Assembly: GCA_002345925.1 (NCBI GenBank)
Contig: DDWM01000054.1
Location: 39,379-86,583 of the forward strand
Source of the DNA: Actinobacteria bacterium UBA2286
GTDB lineage: Bacteria; Actinomycetota; Coriobacteriia; Anaerosomatales; Anaerosomataceae
Direction: 5' to 3'
DNA length: 47,205 nt
Shown here: positions 17,104 through 25,756 of the stretch, piece by piece
How the letters are laid out: every line of letters starts with the position of its first letter
Position numbering within the stretch: position 1 is the stretch's first letter
The notes under the pieces: model-generated
What the model was told of the DNA's origin: nothing
What the model saw: the letters and a program-made list of their open reading frames with translations, nothing else
The model's database searches: none
Translations under genes and position numbers: made by a program

Positions 17104-18968
17104 TGGCGACCTGCCACACACCCACACCGTCTCGTTCCGACGCGACCGCACCCGCAGCCGCGCGCACCGTCGTGCTCGCCGGCAACCCGAACGTGGGCAA
17201 GTCCGTCGTCTTCGCTGCGCTCACCGGCACCTACGTCGACGTCAGCAACTTCCCCGGCACAACCGTTGAGATCTTCCGCGGCCGCCGGGGCGAGCTTGAG
17301 ATCATCGACACTCCCGGCGTCTACGGCGTCGGCTCCCTGAACGACGAAGAGGCCGTCGCCCGCGACGTCATCCTCACGGCCGACACCGTCGTGAACGTCG
17401 TTGACGCGGTGCACCCCGAGCGCGACCTGTTCCTCACGCTCCAGCTCATCGACATGGGCCTCTCGGTGATCGTTGTGCTCAACATGGCCGATGAGGCGCG
17501 CAAGCAAGGCGTCGCGATTGACCGCGACTTACTCGAAGACCTGCTCGGCGTACCGGTCGTTGAGATGGTCGCTGTGACTGGCGAAGGCGTCAACGAGCTC
17601 CTGCGCCGCCTGCCCGAGGCGCGTCCCGGTCACGCCGATCCCGCGCTTGAGGCCGACGTGCTGCCGCTCGCGGCCAGCATCGGTTCCCGTGCCGAGGCGG
17701 TCCTCGTACTGGAAGGCGACGCGGTCGTCGCCGAGCGTCACGGCCTCGAGCCGCACACCTCGGCAGACTGCGTCTACTCGGCCAGGCGTGCCCGCGTGAA
17801 CGACGTCGTCGGCCACGTGCTCACGACCACCACCGAAGGCGCCGGTCTTGGCGCACACCTGAGCTACTTGATGATGCACCCGCTCACCGGCATTCCGATG
17901 CTCGGTGCGCTGCTGTGGCTCATGTACAAAGTGCTGGGCGAGTGGGTTGCGACCGGCCTGGTCGGCCTGCTTGAAGGCACGCTGATGAACGGGTACTACG
18001 AGCCGTTCATGCGCGGACTCGTCTCACAGGTGTTCGCCACCGGAAGCGCCGGCTACATGTTCCTTGCGGGTGAGTTCGGCGTCCTCACCATGACCGTGAC
18101 GTATCTGTTCGGCGTGATCTTGCCGCTTGTGGCCGGCTTCTACATCCTCATGGCGATACTTGAGGACTCCGGCTATCTGCCGAGAATCGCCGCGCTGGCC
18201 GATCGCTCACTCACATCGCTCGGCCTGAACGGCCGCGCCGTTATCCCGCTCATCCTCGGCCTCGGATGCGTGACGATGGGTACGCTCACCACTCGCATCC
18301 TCGGCAGTAAGCGCGAGCGCTTCATCGCGACCGCGCTCATGGCGATCGCCGTGCCGTGCTCGGCGCAGATCGCGGTTATCACGGCGCTCATGGTCCGAAC
18401 CGGCGGCTGGTACGCGCTGACGTACTTCGCGGTGCTGATCGCGATATTCGTATCGGTGGGCACCGTGCTCAACAAGCTCACACCGGGCGTCTCAACCGAC
18501 TTGCTCATCGATTTGCCGCCGCTGCGTGTGCCGAGAATCGGCAACGTGCTGCGCAAGAGCGGCCAGAAGGTCTATCACTTCATGGTGGAAGTGGCAGTAT
18601 TCTTCCTCGCGGGCGCGGCACTTATATCCACGCTCTCGATCACCGGCGCGCTTGCGTGGGTGCAGACCGCCGCCGAGCCGCTCACGGTCGGCTGGCTCCA
18701 TCTGCCGAGAGAAGCCGCAACTGCCTTTGTCATGGGCTTCGTCAGGCGTGACTTCGGAGCCGCCGGATTCTTCACGATGGATCTTTCCTCGGCACAACTG
18801 CTTGTGGCGATGGTGACGATCACCCTGTTCGTCCCGTGTGTCGCGTCGGTGATGGTCATCCTAAAGGAACGTGGGTGGCGATATCTCGTCGGCCTGTTGA
18901 TCACATCGGTGAGCGGCGCGTTCCTGGTAGGCGGTTTGCTAGCAAGAGCTTTGGAGGTGCTGCAGTGA
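17103..18968 (+). CDS. feoB: Ferrous iron transporter FeoB
   Basis: A 621-aa membrane GTPase for Fe2+ uptake. G-domain motifs: G1 GNPNVGKS near residue 26-33, G2 region NFPGTTVE, G3 DTPGVYG, and G4 NMAD. A helical spacer and two gate-type membrane blocks follow, with about eight helices (for example GNVLRKSGQKVYHFMVEVAV and FVMGFVRRDFGAAGFF). It is shorter than the roughly 770-aa E. coli protein. A 20-residue Ala/Thr-rich N-terminal extension precedes the G domain. It overlaps feoA at its start; the small Cys-rich gene follows 23 bases after its stop. Confidence 0.95.
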   Translation: MATCHTPTPSRSDATAPAAARTVVLAGNPNVGKSVVFAALTGTYVDVSNFPGTTVEIFRGRRGELEIIDTPGVYGVGSLNDEEAVARDVILTADTVVNVVDAVHPERDLFLTLQLIDMGLSVIVVLNMADEARKQGVAIDRDLLEDLLGVPVVEMVAVTGEGVNELLRRLPEARPGHADPALEADVLPLAASIGSRAEAVLVLEGDAVVAERHGLEPHTSADCVYSARRARVNDVVGHVLTTTTEGAGLGAHLSYLMMHPLTGIPMLGALLWLMYKVLGEWVATGLVGLLEGTLMNGYYEPFMRGLVSQVFATGSAGYMFLAGEFGVLTMTVTYLFGVILPLVAGFYILMAILEDSGYLPRIAALADRSLTSLGLNGRAVIPLILGLGCVTMGTLTTRILGSKRERFIATALMAIAVPCSAQIAVITALMVRTGGWYALTYFAVLIAIFVSVGTVLNKLTPGVSTDLLIDLPPLRVPRIGNVLRKSGQKVYHFMVEVAVFFLAGAALISTLSITGALAWVQTAAEPLTVGWLHLPREAATAFVMGFVRRDFGAAGFFTMDLSSAQLLVAMVTITLFVPCVASVMVILKERGWRYLVGLLITSVSGAFLVGGLLARALEVLQ

Positions 18969-18991
18969 GCGCCACTAACAGGGGAGCGACA

Positions 18992-19147
18992 ATGACGATG
19001 AAGGGCGGACTGACCGCCGCAGAAGTCAAGACGCCATGCCCCACGTGCGGCCATGTTGCCGAGGGTATCCGTTGCCCGCGCTGCAACGCGTTCAAGCTGG
19101 TCTCATGCAACGGAAGCTGCCGCACCTGCAAGACGAAGTGCGGCTAG
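18992..19147 (+). CDS. Small Cys-rich (zinc-ribbon-like) protein at the end of the feo operon
   Basis: A 51-aa protein with ten regularly placed Cys or metal-ligand positions: CPTCG and CPRCN form a zinc-ribbon-like pair, and the tail has CNGSCRTCKTKC, four more cysteines. AGGGGAG lies five bases before the ATG at 18992. A GTG at 18965 overlapping the feoB stop would be an alternative start adding nine residues. It has no membrane helix, so it is not the usual FeoB-associated Cys-rich membrane protein. The context suggests iron or zinc handling or regulation of Feo, but this is inference. Confidence 0.65.
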   Translation: MTMKGGLTAAEVKTPCPTCGHVAEGIRCPRCNAFKLVSCNGSCRTCKTKCG

Positions 19148-19154
19148 GCGCGAG

Positions 19155-19826
19155 CTAGACGCTCGGCACGCTTCGGACCTCGGTCACGCCGGCAATCGCC
19201 GCGATCGAGGCCGCAATCTCCTCGGCCACAGGTTCATCTGTCTCGATGAGCATCAGCGCACGGGCGCCACGCCTCTCGCGCGCAACCTGCATGGAAGCGA
19301 TGTTGATGACGTCGGCTGCAAGCCGCGCTGTGACTGCGGCGACAACGCCGGGCTGATCCTGGTGCACGACCACGAGCATCGGGAGCTCGCCGGTGACTTC
19401 CACCGGGAAGTCGTTGATGAGCGTGACGAGCACATCTCCGCCGCCGAGCGATGATCCCTGCACAACGAACTCTCGGCCACTTTCGTCCGTCATATCCATA
19501 CGCGCGGTGTTGGGATGTACTTCGCCGAGGTCTTCTTCAGTGAAGACGACGCTTAATCCTTGTTCGCGCGCGAGGTCTAGTGAGTTTGGCAGGCGTTCGT
19601 CGTCAGGGGCGAAGCCGAGGAGCCCCGCCACGAGTGCACGGTCGGTGCCATGGCCGCGTCCGGTCGTTGCGAACGAACCGTGCAGCGCGATCTTTGCCGA
19701 GCGAGGAGTGTTGCCAACGACAGCCCGGGCAAGCGCGCCGAGGCGTGCAGCTCCGGCCGTGTGGCTGGAAGAAGGGCCGATCATAACGGGCCCGACGATA
19801 TCAAATAGGCTTCTTTGGCGCATCAT
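19155..19826 (-). CDS. sdaAB: L-serine ammonia-lyase, iron-sulfur-dependent, beta subunit
   Basis: A 223-aa protein. The N-terminal half has the signature SLFDIVGPVMIGPSSSHTAG of the beta subunit, and the C-terminal half is an ACT domain (VVHQDQPGVVAAVTARLAAD). It pairs with SdaAA (15811-16668), encoded on the same strand 2.5 kb away. I chose the ATG at 19826 (a second ATG follows immediately); the longer frame reaching to 20195 runs through the start of the divergent gene and is not credible. No strong ribosome site is visible. Confidence 0.9.
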   Translation of the reverse strand: MMRQRSLFDIVGPVMIGPSSSHTAGAARLGALARAVVGNTPRSAKIALHGSFATTGRGHGTDRALVAGLLGFAPDDERLPNSLDLAREQGLSVVFTEEDLGEVHPNTARMDMTDESGREFVVQGSSLGGGDVLVTLINDFPVEVTGELPMLVVVHQDQPGVVAAVTARLAADVINIASMQVARERRGARALMLIETDEPVAEEIAASIAAIAGVTEVRSVPSV

Positions 19827-19857
19827 GGCACGATTGTAGCGTGTAGCTGTGTTGTTA

Positions 19858-19887
19858 TTGTGAAAATGGCGCATCCCGGCGTATGAT
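19858..19887 (+). promoter_or_regulatory. Candidate promoter for the tandem membrane-anchored protein gene
   Basis: TTGTGA (19858-19863) and TATGAT (19882-19887) with an 18-bp spacer lie about 50 bp before the start at 19936, in the divergent gap next to sdaAB. Seen by eye; the spacer is slightly longer than ideal. Confidence 0.45.
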
Positions 19888-19935
19888 TTCCCAGCGCGTG
19901 AGCGCCGTTCAGGCAAGCGAGAAGGAAGGAATACC

Positions 19936-20496
19936 ATGTCCGACGAAGAGACCGGTGTTGTGAAAGCCGGCCCAAACAAGATGGTAATTGCGTTGCTCAG
20001 CCTCGTGGCCGTGCTCCTGGTTGCGATCGTCGTGATCATCGTGATGCAGCAGAAGCCGGTCGCGACTCCGGTTGCCGCTAACACGGACACCGCCAGCACC
20101 ACCGATGGTACGGCGAGTGGCATGGGCGGATCCGCTCCTGCGGCCGACGTGCCGTTTGACGTTGCGACCGCGGTCAAGGTTGCCGAGGGCGTCACCCCCG
20201 AAGAGCACGTGAACGCGTACTTCGAGGCGCTCGTGAAGGACGACTACGCCACCGCGTACAAGCTCCTGCCGCTCGACAAGCAGGCCGCGCAGGACGAAGC
20301 GACCTTTGCCAAGCAGCTTGGTGACTACGACGTGCAGTCGTTCAAGATCGACGACGCCAAGACCACCGACACCGGTGCCGAGATCACCGCGACGGCCACC
20401 ATGGCCGGCGGCGACTTCCAGTATCTGTGGACGTTCGTGAAGGACGGCGACACCTGGTTCGTCAAGTCACGCACGCTTCCCGGTATGGGCGGCTAG
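19936..20496 (+). CDS. Membrane-anchored protein with C-terminal DUF4878-like domain, paralog 1
   Basis: A 186-aa protein of unknown function. A membrane helix at about 17-40 (VIALLSLVAVLLVAIVVIIV) is followed by a Thr/Ala/Gly-rich linker, then a globular domain from about residue 85 (TPEEHVNAYFEALVKDDYATAYKLLP) ending in YLWTFVKDGDTWFVKSR. The layout (single anchor, small alpha+beta domain with WTFVKDGDTWFV) resembles DUF4878/NTF2-like lipoproteins and exported domains. GAAGGAAGG precedes the ATG. The next gene encodes a paralog of the same domain. A strong terminator follows at 20521. Confidence 0.7.
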   Translation: MSDEETGVVKAGPNKMVIALLSLVAVLLVAIVVIIVMQQKPVATPVAANTDTASTTDGTASGMGGSAPAADVPFDVATAVKVAEGVTPEEHVNAYFEALVKDDYATAYKLLPLDKQAAQDEATFAKQLGDYDVQSFKIDDAKTTDTGAEITATATMAGGDFQYLWTFVKDGDTWFVKSRTLPGMGG

Positions 20497-20520
20497 CACA
20501 CAGCTCCACAGGTCTTGATG

Positions 20521-20553
20521 GCGGCGCCCTACGGGGCGCCGCTTCTTGTTTCT
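20521..20553 (+). terminator. Rho-independent terminator
   Basis: A perfect nine-base stem, GCGGCGCCC (20521-20529) and its complement (20534-20542), around a TACG loop, is followed by TTCTTGTTTCT. It ends transcription of paralog 1 before paralog 2. Confidence 0.85.
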
Positions 20554-20636
20554 CGGCAAGCAGGGCGGGGATTGTTGGGTGTCTTATGTTCTGTGAATAT
20601 AGGGCTGTGACCCGCCCCAGATGATTGGATGGCACC

Positions 20637-21356
20637 GTGAGCGACCAGTATCCCGCACCTCCGCCTTCGGGCCCCGCTGGATTGCCGCCGCAGGGCGCTC
20701 CGTTGGACACAAGCGCGTGGCACCTTCAGTGGTGGTTCATCATTGTGTGCTTCTTCGTGTTCTGGCCGGCAGGCATGGTTCTGCTGTGGGTGAGTCCCGT
20801 CCCCAAGAAGAACGCGAAGATCGCCGTTACCGCGGTGATGGTGCTGGTGCCGCTTATCGCTGGGTGCGGGATCGTGGCCGCGCTGAGCGCCTTCAGGGTC
20901 GGCACCGATGCGATTATTGAGCAGTCCACAACTGAGCCAGCGATCGAGCAGCCGTTTGAGGAGGTCACCATCGGTGAGCTTCCCGAACCGGGGCCGGCAC
21001 CGGAGGTACTGTTCGACCCGAGCACGGCTATGCGTGTGGCCGAAGAGCGTTCGCCCGAGGAGCACGTGCGTATGCATATGCAGAAGCTCGTGGACGGGGA
21101 CTATGCCACGGCGTACGCGCTTCTTCCGGCTGACAAACAGGCCTCGTACGGCGACAGGCAGGTCTTCGCCGCACAGGTTGGCGGATACGGCATACAGTCG
21201 TTCACGATCGACAACGCGGTGCAGACCGACACCACCGCCGAGGTGACCACGACGATGGTGACGTCCAACGGCGACTTCCAATACGTGTGGACTTTCGTGA
21301 AGGATGGCGACACGTGGTTTGTGAAGTCGCGGACCATTGGCGGCATGACGGAATAG
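20637..21356 (+). CDS. Membrane protein with C-terminal DUF4878-like domain, paralog 2
   Basis: A 239-aa protein of unknown function. A Pro-rich N terminus leads into two membrane helices (WWFIIVCFFVFWPAGMVLLW and VTAVMVLVPLIAGCGIVAAL), then a domain from about 130 (SPEEHVRMHMQKLVDGDYAT) that is closely similar to the C-terminal domain of the preceding gene product, ending in YVWTFVKDGDTWFVKSR. I chose the GTG at 20637, which gives an MSD start like paralog 1. The two genes look like a tandem duplication in which the N-terminal membrane module was exchanged. A terminator between them suggests separate transcription. Confidence 0.7.
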   Translation: MSDQYPAPPPSGPAGLPPQGAPLDTSAWHLQWWFIIVCFFVFWPAGMVLLWVSPVPKKNAKIAVTAVMVLVPLIAGCGIVAALSAFRVGTDAIIEQSTTEPAIEQPFEEVTIGELPEPGPAPEVLFDPSTAMRVAEERSPEEHVRMHMQKLVDGDYATAYALLPADKQASYGDRQVFAAQVGGYGIQSFTIDNAVQTDTTAEVTTTMVTSNGDFQYVWTFVKDGDTWFVKSRTIGGMTE

Positions 21357-21393
21357 CCTTCACACGTCACACCCGCGTGCTACGCTTGCGGGC

Positions 21394-24273
21394 ATGATTC
21401 CTGATGCGCTAGCGCGCTTTCTCCAGCCCGGTACCGATCCGGATATCGCAGCGTCGTACGCGACGTTTGCCGAGCGTGCCCGAGATGCGGTCTTCGGCTT
21501 TGAGGAAGAGATTGCGTTCGTAGATGTTGAGACCACCGGGTTCAGCCCGTGGAACGATGAGATCATCGAAGTCGCCGTTGTGGTGGCCAAGGGCCCCGAG
21601 ATCGTGTCGCGCTGGAGCACGCTCGTGCGCCCGCAGAAGCCGATCCCGCACGAGACCACGCAGCTCACCGGCATCGACAACGAGATGGTCGCTGACGCGC
21701 CGGTGATCGAGGGCGTGGTGGCCCAGATCGCCAAGGCGATCGGCAAGCGCGACATCGTGGCGCACAACGCGAAATTCGACCGCGACTTCCTTGCGGCGTG
21801 CGGTTGCGGCCCCACCCGGCTACGCGGCACGTGGATCGACAGCCTGGATGTGGCGCGCATCGCGCTCCCGCGTCTGCGCTCGCACCGGCTCGCAGACCTC
21901 TCGGCGGCGTTTGAGATCGACGCGGGGCCGGCGCATCGCGCCACCACCGACACCGAGGTGCTGGCCGCGCTCTGGCGCGTGATGCTGGTCGCGCTCGACG
22001 AGCTGCCCGACGCGGTCCTCGGCGAGCTGGCGCGCATGGGCGGGCAGGATTGGGGGCCCGGTCGCGTGCTCACGCACCTGGCGGCCGCGCGCCCGAGGCC
22101 GCCGATCGACCTCAAGACGCTGCGGCACGAGCGGCTGCGTCACGAGCGCGCCGAGGCGATGGTGGATGCCGCGGAGCTCGAGCTCCTTGCGCCACAGGCC
22201 GAGGCGATCCTCGCGGAGTTCGCCGACGACGGCGCCGTGCGGCGGATGTACCCGGGCTTCGAGTCGCGCAACGAGCAGCTCAAGATGGCCGAGGCGGTTC
22301 TCGGCGCGTTTTGCTCGGACACGCATCTGGCGGTGGAGGCGGGCACCGGCGTTGGCAAGAGCGTGGCGTACCTCGTGCCGGCCGCGCACCTCGCGCTCAC
22401 AAACCGCGTGGCGGTGGGCGTGGCCACCAAGACGAACACGCTCATGGACCAGCTCCTCTACAGCGAGCTGCCGGCGCTCTCAAAGGCGCTTGGCGGCAAG
22501 CTTCGCTACGTGGCGCTCAAGGGGTACGACCACTACCTGTGCCTGCGCAAGTTCCAGCGCGTGCTTGATGGCGCTGACATTGCCGAGGAAGACCGGCGCG
22601 CGGCGATCGCGATGCTGCTTTCGTGGGTGAGCCGCTCGAGCTGGGGCGACCTGGACGCCGTGAACCTGCACTGGCCGCAAGGCCTCAAGCGCGAGGCGGG
22701 CGCCAGCTTCGTTGACTGCACCAAGAAGCGCTGCCGCTACTACCCGTCGCTTTGCTACCTCCACGGCCAGCGCCGCCGGGCGGTTCAGGCGCACATCGTT
22801 GTCACCAACCACGCACTCTTCTTCCGCGACCTCATCGCCGCAGGAGGCATCCTGCCCCCGGTGCGCCACTGGATCGTGGACGAGGCGCACGCCGCCGAGT
22901 CCGAGGCCCGCGACCAGCTCTCCATGGGTGCCAGCTGGGCCGAGTGCAAGGGCGCCCTTGGCGGCCTGCACACCAAAGGCCGGGGCGGGACGCTCGACGC
23001 GCTCCGCGCACGGCTGGCGAAGACCGACAGCGAGAGCGCGCGCGGCAAGATCGACGAGATGCGCGAGGTGGTGGAAGAAGCCGCCGTGATCGCGGACTCG
23101 TTCTTCGACTTCGTGAAGGACCTGGGCGCCAACATCGACAGCAGCTACGACCGCACCGAGATCCGCCTCACGCCGCAAGTACGCGACCGTGCCGAGTGGG
23201 GTCGCGCGGCCGGCGTTGGGCGTTCGCTTGCCAAGCGCCTGGAACGCGCGGTGAAGCTCGGCGGCGAGGTCGTCACGGCGCTCGAAGAAGCCGGCGAGGA
23301 GTTCACCGACCAGCGCTCGGATTTGGCCGGGCAGCTCTCGGGCATTGCGGGCCAGCTTGAAGGACTCGTGACGGTGCTCGATGGCGAGGACGACCGCCTG
23401 GTCTACAGCGTGACCACCAACCGCCGCCGCGACGCGACGGACGAGACGCTTGCCGCCGCGCTGCTCGACGTGGGCGAGACCCTGGCCGAGCACCTCTACC
23501 CGCGGGTGCGCTCGGTGGTCTTCACGTCCGCGACGATTGCGACCGGCGAGGACTTCTCGCACTTCCAGCGCAGCGTGGGCCTGGACCGGCTGCTAGATGC
23601 CGAGCACCGGACGCTCCGGCTGGCGAGCAGCTATGACTTCGAGCGCCAGATGGCGGTCTTTGTCCCAACCGGGATAGCCGAGCCGGGCGCGCGCGGGTAC
23701 CTGGACGACCTGGAGCGCCTGCTCATGGGTGTGCACCGCTCCATGGGCGGCTCGGTGCTGACGCTCTTCACCAACCGCCGCGAGATGGAGGAGCTCTTCC
23801 GCCGCATCGCCGGCCCGCTTGAGGCCGAGGGCCTGCGCCTGGTGTGCCAGTCGGCGGGCACCTCGCGCAAGCGCGTTGCCGACGAGTTCCTGGCCGACGA
23901 GCGCGTCTCGCTCTTCGCCACGAAGTCGTTCTGGGAGGGCTTTGACGCCAAGGGCGACACGCTCAGGTGCGTGGTGATCCCGCGGCTGCCCTTCGGCCAG
24001 ATCAACGACCCGGTGCTGGAGGAGCGCAAAGAGCGCGACCGCGCCTGGTGGGCCCACTACTATCTACCCGAGGCGATCCTGGAGCTGAAGCAAGCGGCAG
24101 GGCGGCTGATTCGTTCGAGCACCGACGAGGGGTGTCTGGTGTTGGCGGATGCGCGGCTCACGGGTGGCAAGAGCTACGCGGGGCGGTTCCTCGAGGCGCT
24201 GCCGGTAAGGGATATCGAGCGGTTGGCGGTCGACGAGGTGATCGAGGAGATCGAGCGAAGGTTCGGGCGGTAG
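21394..24273 (+). CDS. dinG: DinG-type helicase fused to a DnaQ-like 3'-5' exonuclease
   Basis: A 959-aa two-domain protein. Residues 1-190 are a DEDD exonuclease (FVDVETTGF with Asp44 and Glu46; later HNAKFDRDFL and HRATTDTEV). The rest is an XPD/DinG helicase: Walker A GTGVGKS near 316-322, iron-sulfur cysteines near 383, 442, 447 and 454, DEAH near 496, and the terminal motif QAAGRLIRSSTDEG. It likely unwinds and trims damaged or R-loop DNA. The last part of the gene, from about 24030, is less GC-rich at silent sites than the rest; the degraded copy at 26099-26532 shows the reverse pattern. The present 3' end therefore seems to have been swapped in by recombination. The protein is intact. 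Confidence 0.92.
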   Translation: MIPDALARFLQPGTDPDIAASYATFAERARDAVFGFEEEIAFVDVETTGFSPWNDEIIEVAVVVAKGPEIVSRWSTLVRPQKPIPHETTQLTGIDNEMVADAPVIEGVVAQIAKAIGKRDIVAHNAKFDRDFLAACGCGPTRLRGTWIDSLDVARIALPRLRSHRLADLSAAFEIDAGPAHRATTDTEVLAALWRVMLVALDELPDAVLGELARMGGQDWGPGRVLTHLAAARPRPPIDLKTLRHERLRHERAEAMVDAAELELLAPQAEAILAEFADDGAVRRMYPGFESRNEQLKMAEAVLGAFCSDTHLAVEAGTGVGKSVAYLVPAAHLALTNRVAVGVATKTNTLMDQLLYSELPALSKALGGKLRYVALKGYDHYLCLRKFQRVLDGADIAEEDRRAAIAMLLSWVSRSSWGDLDAVNLHWPQGLKREAGASFVDCTKKRCRYYPSLCYLHGQRRRAVQAHIVVTNHALFFRDLIAAGGILPPVRHWIVDEAHAAESEARDQLSMGASWAECKGALGGLHTKGRGGTLDALRARLAKTDSESARGKIDEMREVVEEAAVIADSFFDFVKDLGANIDSSYDRTEIRLTPQVRDRAEWGRAAGVGRSLAKRLERAVKLGGEVVTALEEAGEEFTDQRSDLAGQLSGIAGQLEGLVTVLDGEDDRLVYSVTTNRRRDATDETLAAALLDVGETLAEHLYPRVRSVVFTSATIATGEDFSHFQRSVGLDRLLDAEHRTLRLASSYDFERQMAVFVPTGIAEPGARGYLDDLERLLMGVHRSMGGSVLTLFTNRREMEELFRRIAGPLEAEGLRLVCQSAGTSRKRVADEFLADERVSLFATKSFWEGFDAKGDTLRCVVIPRLPFGQINDPVLEERKERDRAWWAHYYLPEAILELKQAAGRLIRSSTDEGCLVLADARLTGGKSYAGRFLEALPVRDIERLAVDEVIEEIERRFGR

Positions 24274-24301
24274 GGGGGCGGGGGGAAGGCTTGTTACTCT
24301 T

Positions 24302-24403
24302 AAGTCTCAACGGAATTGAGACTTAGTTGATAGTTAAGCTTGCACTTGGGCCCAAGAGACCGATCTTTCAAGTCTCAAACGAATTGAGACTTAGTTGATA
24401 GTT
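24302..24403 (+). repeat. Two 34-bp palindromic repeats separated by 34 bp (CRISPR-like spacing)
   Basis: Repeat 1 is 24302-24335 and repeat 2 is 24370-24403; they differ at two bases, both in the hairpin loop. Each has nine-base arms AAGTCTCAA and TTGAGACTT around five bases, followed by AGTTGATAGTT. The 34-bp gap is unrelated sequence. Length, palindromy and spacing resemble a one-spacer CRISPR, but there is no cas gene in the window and two units are too few for a firm call. The pair lies between the dinG stop and the convergent fic stop. Confidence 0.6.
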
Positions 24404-24427
24404 GAGTTGAACTCCACCGGCCCGAGT

Positions 24428-25756
24428 CTAGTTCTCCAGCTGGGAAGCCAGGTCCTCTGCCGGCCTGAAGACGTATTCTCTTCCTCGCTTCACCATAACC
24501 AGATGTCCCAGCCTCATTAGACCGAGCAGGTCGTTTCGTGACGTTCCGTAGGACACATTGTGTGAAGTCCGGTGAGACTCGATTGTGAACTCCGTCTCAG
24601 GCTCCCGAAGAGCACGCATGAGTATCGCTCGTTGTCTGTAGTTGAGAGAGGACTCCCGCTCCAATTTCAATCTGAGCGCTGCGTCCTCCTTCGATTTCCG
24701 GTCAAGGTACTCCCAGAGTTCGGCCAGCGACTGCTCTATGGCGTGAAGGTTGAAGGTGAGGAAGTAGGTCAGATCCGCACCATCGACCTCTGAATACAAG
24801 AACGATCGGTAATACTGTGCCTCCCTGTTCTTGATGACTCGCGAAATCGACAGATACTCGAAGAGCCAGTAACCCTTTTTCAGCATGTAGAGGTAGAAGA
24901 TGGCCCGCGCCGTCCGACCGTTCCCGTCTGCAAACGGGTGCAGATAGGCAAGCCAGAAGTGCAGGATGATTGCCTTCAATACAGGATGCTCAAACTCGGA
25001 GCCTTCGTCATTTGCGTAGGCGCAGAGCCGAGCGAGTTCGGGGACAATAGTCTTCGCGGGAGGCGGCACATGCAGAACCTGATTGGCCCCAGAGCTGCCC
25101 GCTGAGATCACGATGTCGTCCTCGTCGCGCCTGAATCGCCCGCAGTCTGCGGGATTATCGATTGCATCGAAGGTCAGCGATTGTTGGAATCCTAGAATTA
25201 GGTCTGGTGTGAGCGGTTCCAAGTAGTGTTCTTTGATCCGCGATATCGTGTTGTAGTTGTTTAGGATCATCTGCTCCGAACGGTCTCGGGGGGGTCGCTT
25301 CGACCGGAGCATGTCCTTCGCGTTTCTCCTGGTGGTGGCCGCACCTTCGATCTGGCTTGAAGCAATCGCCTCCTCCATCAAGGAGCTGATCAGGTACCGC
25401 TTTTTGACATGAGCCGGCAGGTCGGTGACCGACGTGGTCACGTTTCCTCCAGCCTGCTGGTCTATTACGTGAAGAATTCGCTCCATCTCCTCCGTCCGCG
25501 TGTACCAGAATAGGTTCTGGCGTTCGTCGAGGATCAGAGTCGCTCGCCGGTTCATGCTGCGCGCCACCTTCACAAGCGCCCAGGCATCCTCGGGCTTCAC
25601 GTCTGCCGGCATCGGCTGGTGCTTGAACTTATCCCAGTAGAGATACTCCTTGTTCACCTTCCGGACGACATCGAGCATCTGGCTGAATGTGTCTGGCTCA
25701 AAGAGCTCTTGCGGCGGCGCCGCGGCCAAAGGCGCAGGTTCGGGCTTGCGCACCAT
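24428..25756 (-). CDS. Fic-domain protein (class II, probable AMP-transferase)
   Basis: A 442-aa Fic protein. The catalytic motif HPFADGNGRTAR is complete (His near residue 273). An inhibitory helix motif SSQIEG (S/TxxxEG) lies upstream, as in class II Fic enzymes that hold themselves inactive. The N-terminal part fits Fic_N (LDVVRKVNKEYLYW), and the C-terminal part looks like a winged helix (SYGTSRNDLLGLMRLGHL). Fic enzymes usually transfer AMP to a hydroxyl side chain of a target protein. I chose the ATG at 25756 because GGAGGG precedes it by seven bases. Silent-site composition is visibly lower in GC than dinG, suggesting transfer with the insertion. No separate antitoxin gene is adjacent. 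Confidence 0.88.
   Translation of the reverse strand: MVRKPEPAPLAAAPPQELFEPDTFSQMLDVVRKVNKEYLYWDKFKHQPMPADVKPEDAWALVKVARSMNRRATLILDERQNLFWYTRTEEMERILHVIDQQAGGNVTTSVTDLPAHVKKRYLISSLMEEAIASSQIEGAATTRRNAKDMLRSKRPPRDRSEQMILNNYNTISRIKEHYLEPLTPDLILGFQQSLTFDAIDNPADCGRFRRDEDDIVISAGSSGANQVLHVPPPAKTIVPELARLCAYANDEGSEFEHPVLKAIILHFWLAYLHPFADGNGRTARAIFYLYMLKKGYWLFEYLSISRVIKNREAQYYRSFLYSEVDGADLTYFLTFNLHAIEQSLAELWEYLDRKSKEDAALRLKLERESSLNYRQRAILMRALREPETEFTIESHRTSHNVSYGTSRNDLLGLMRLGHLVMVKRGREYVFRPAEDLASQLEN

Noticed and set aside
24302..24403. Firm CRISPR array call
   Set aside because: Only two repeats and one gap, with no cas gene in the window; kept as a repeat pair only.
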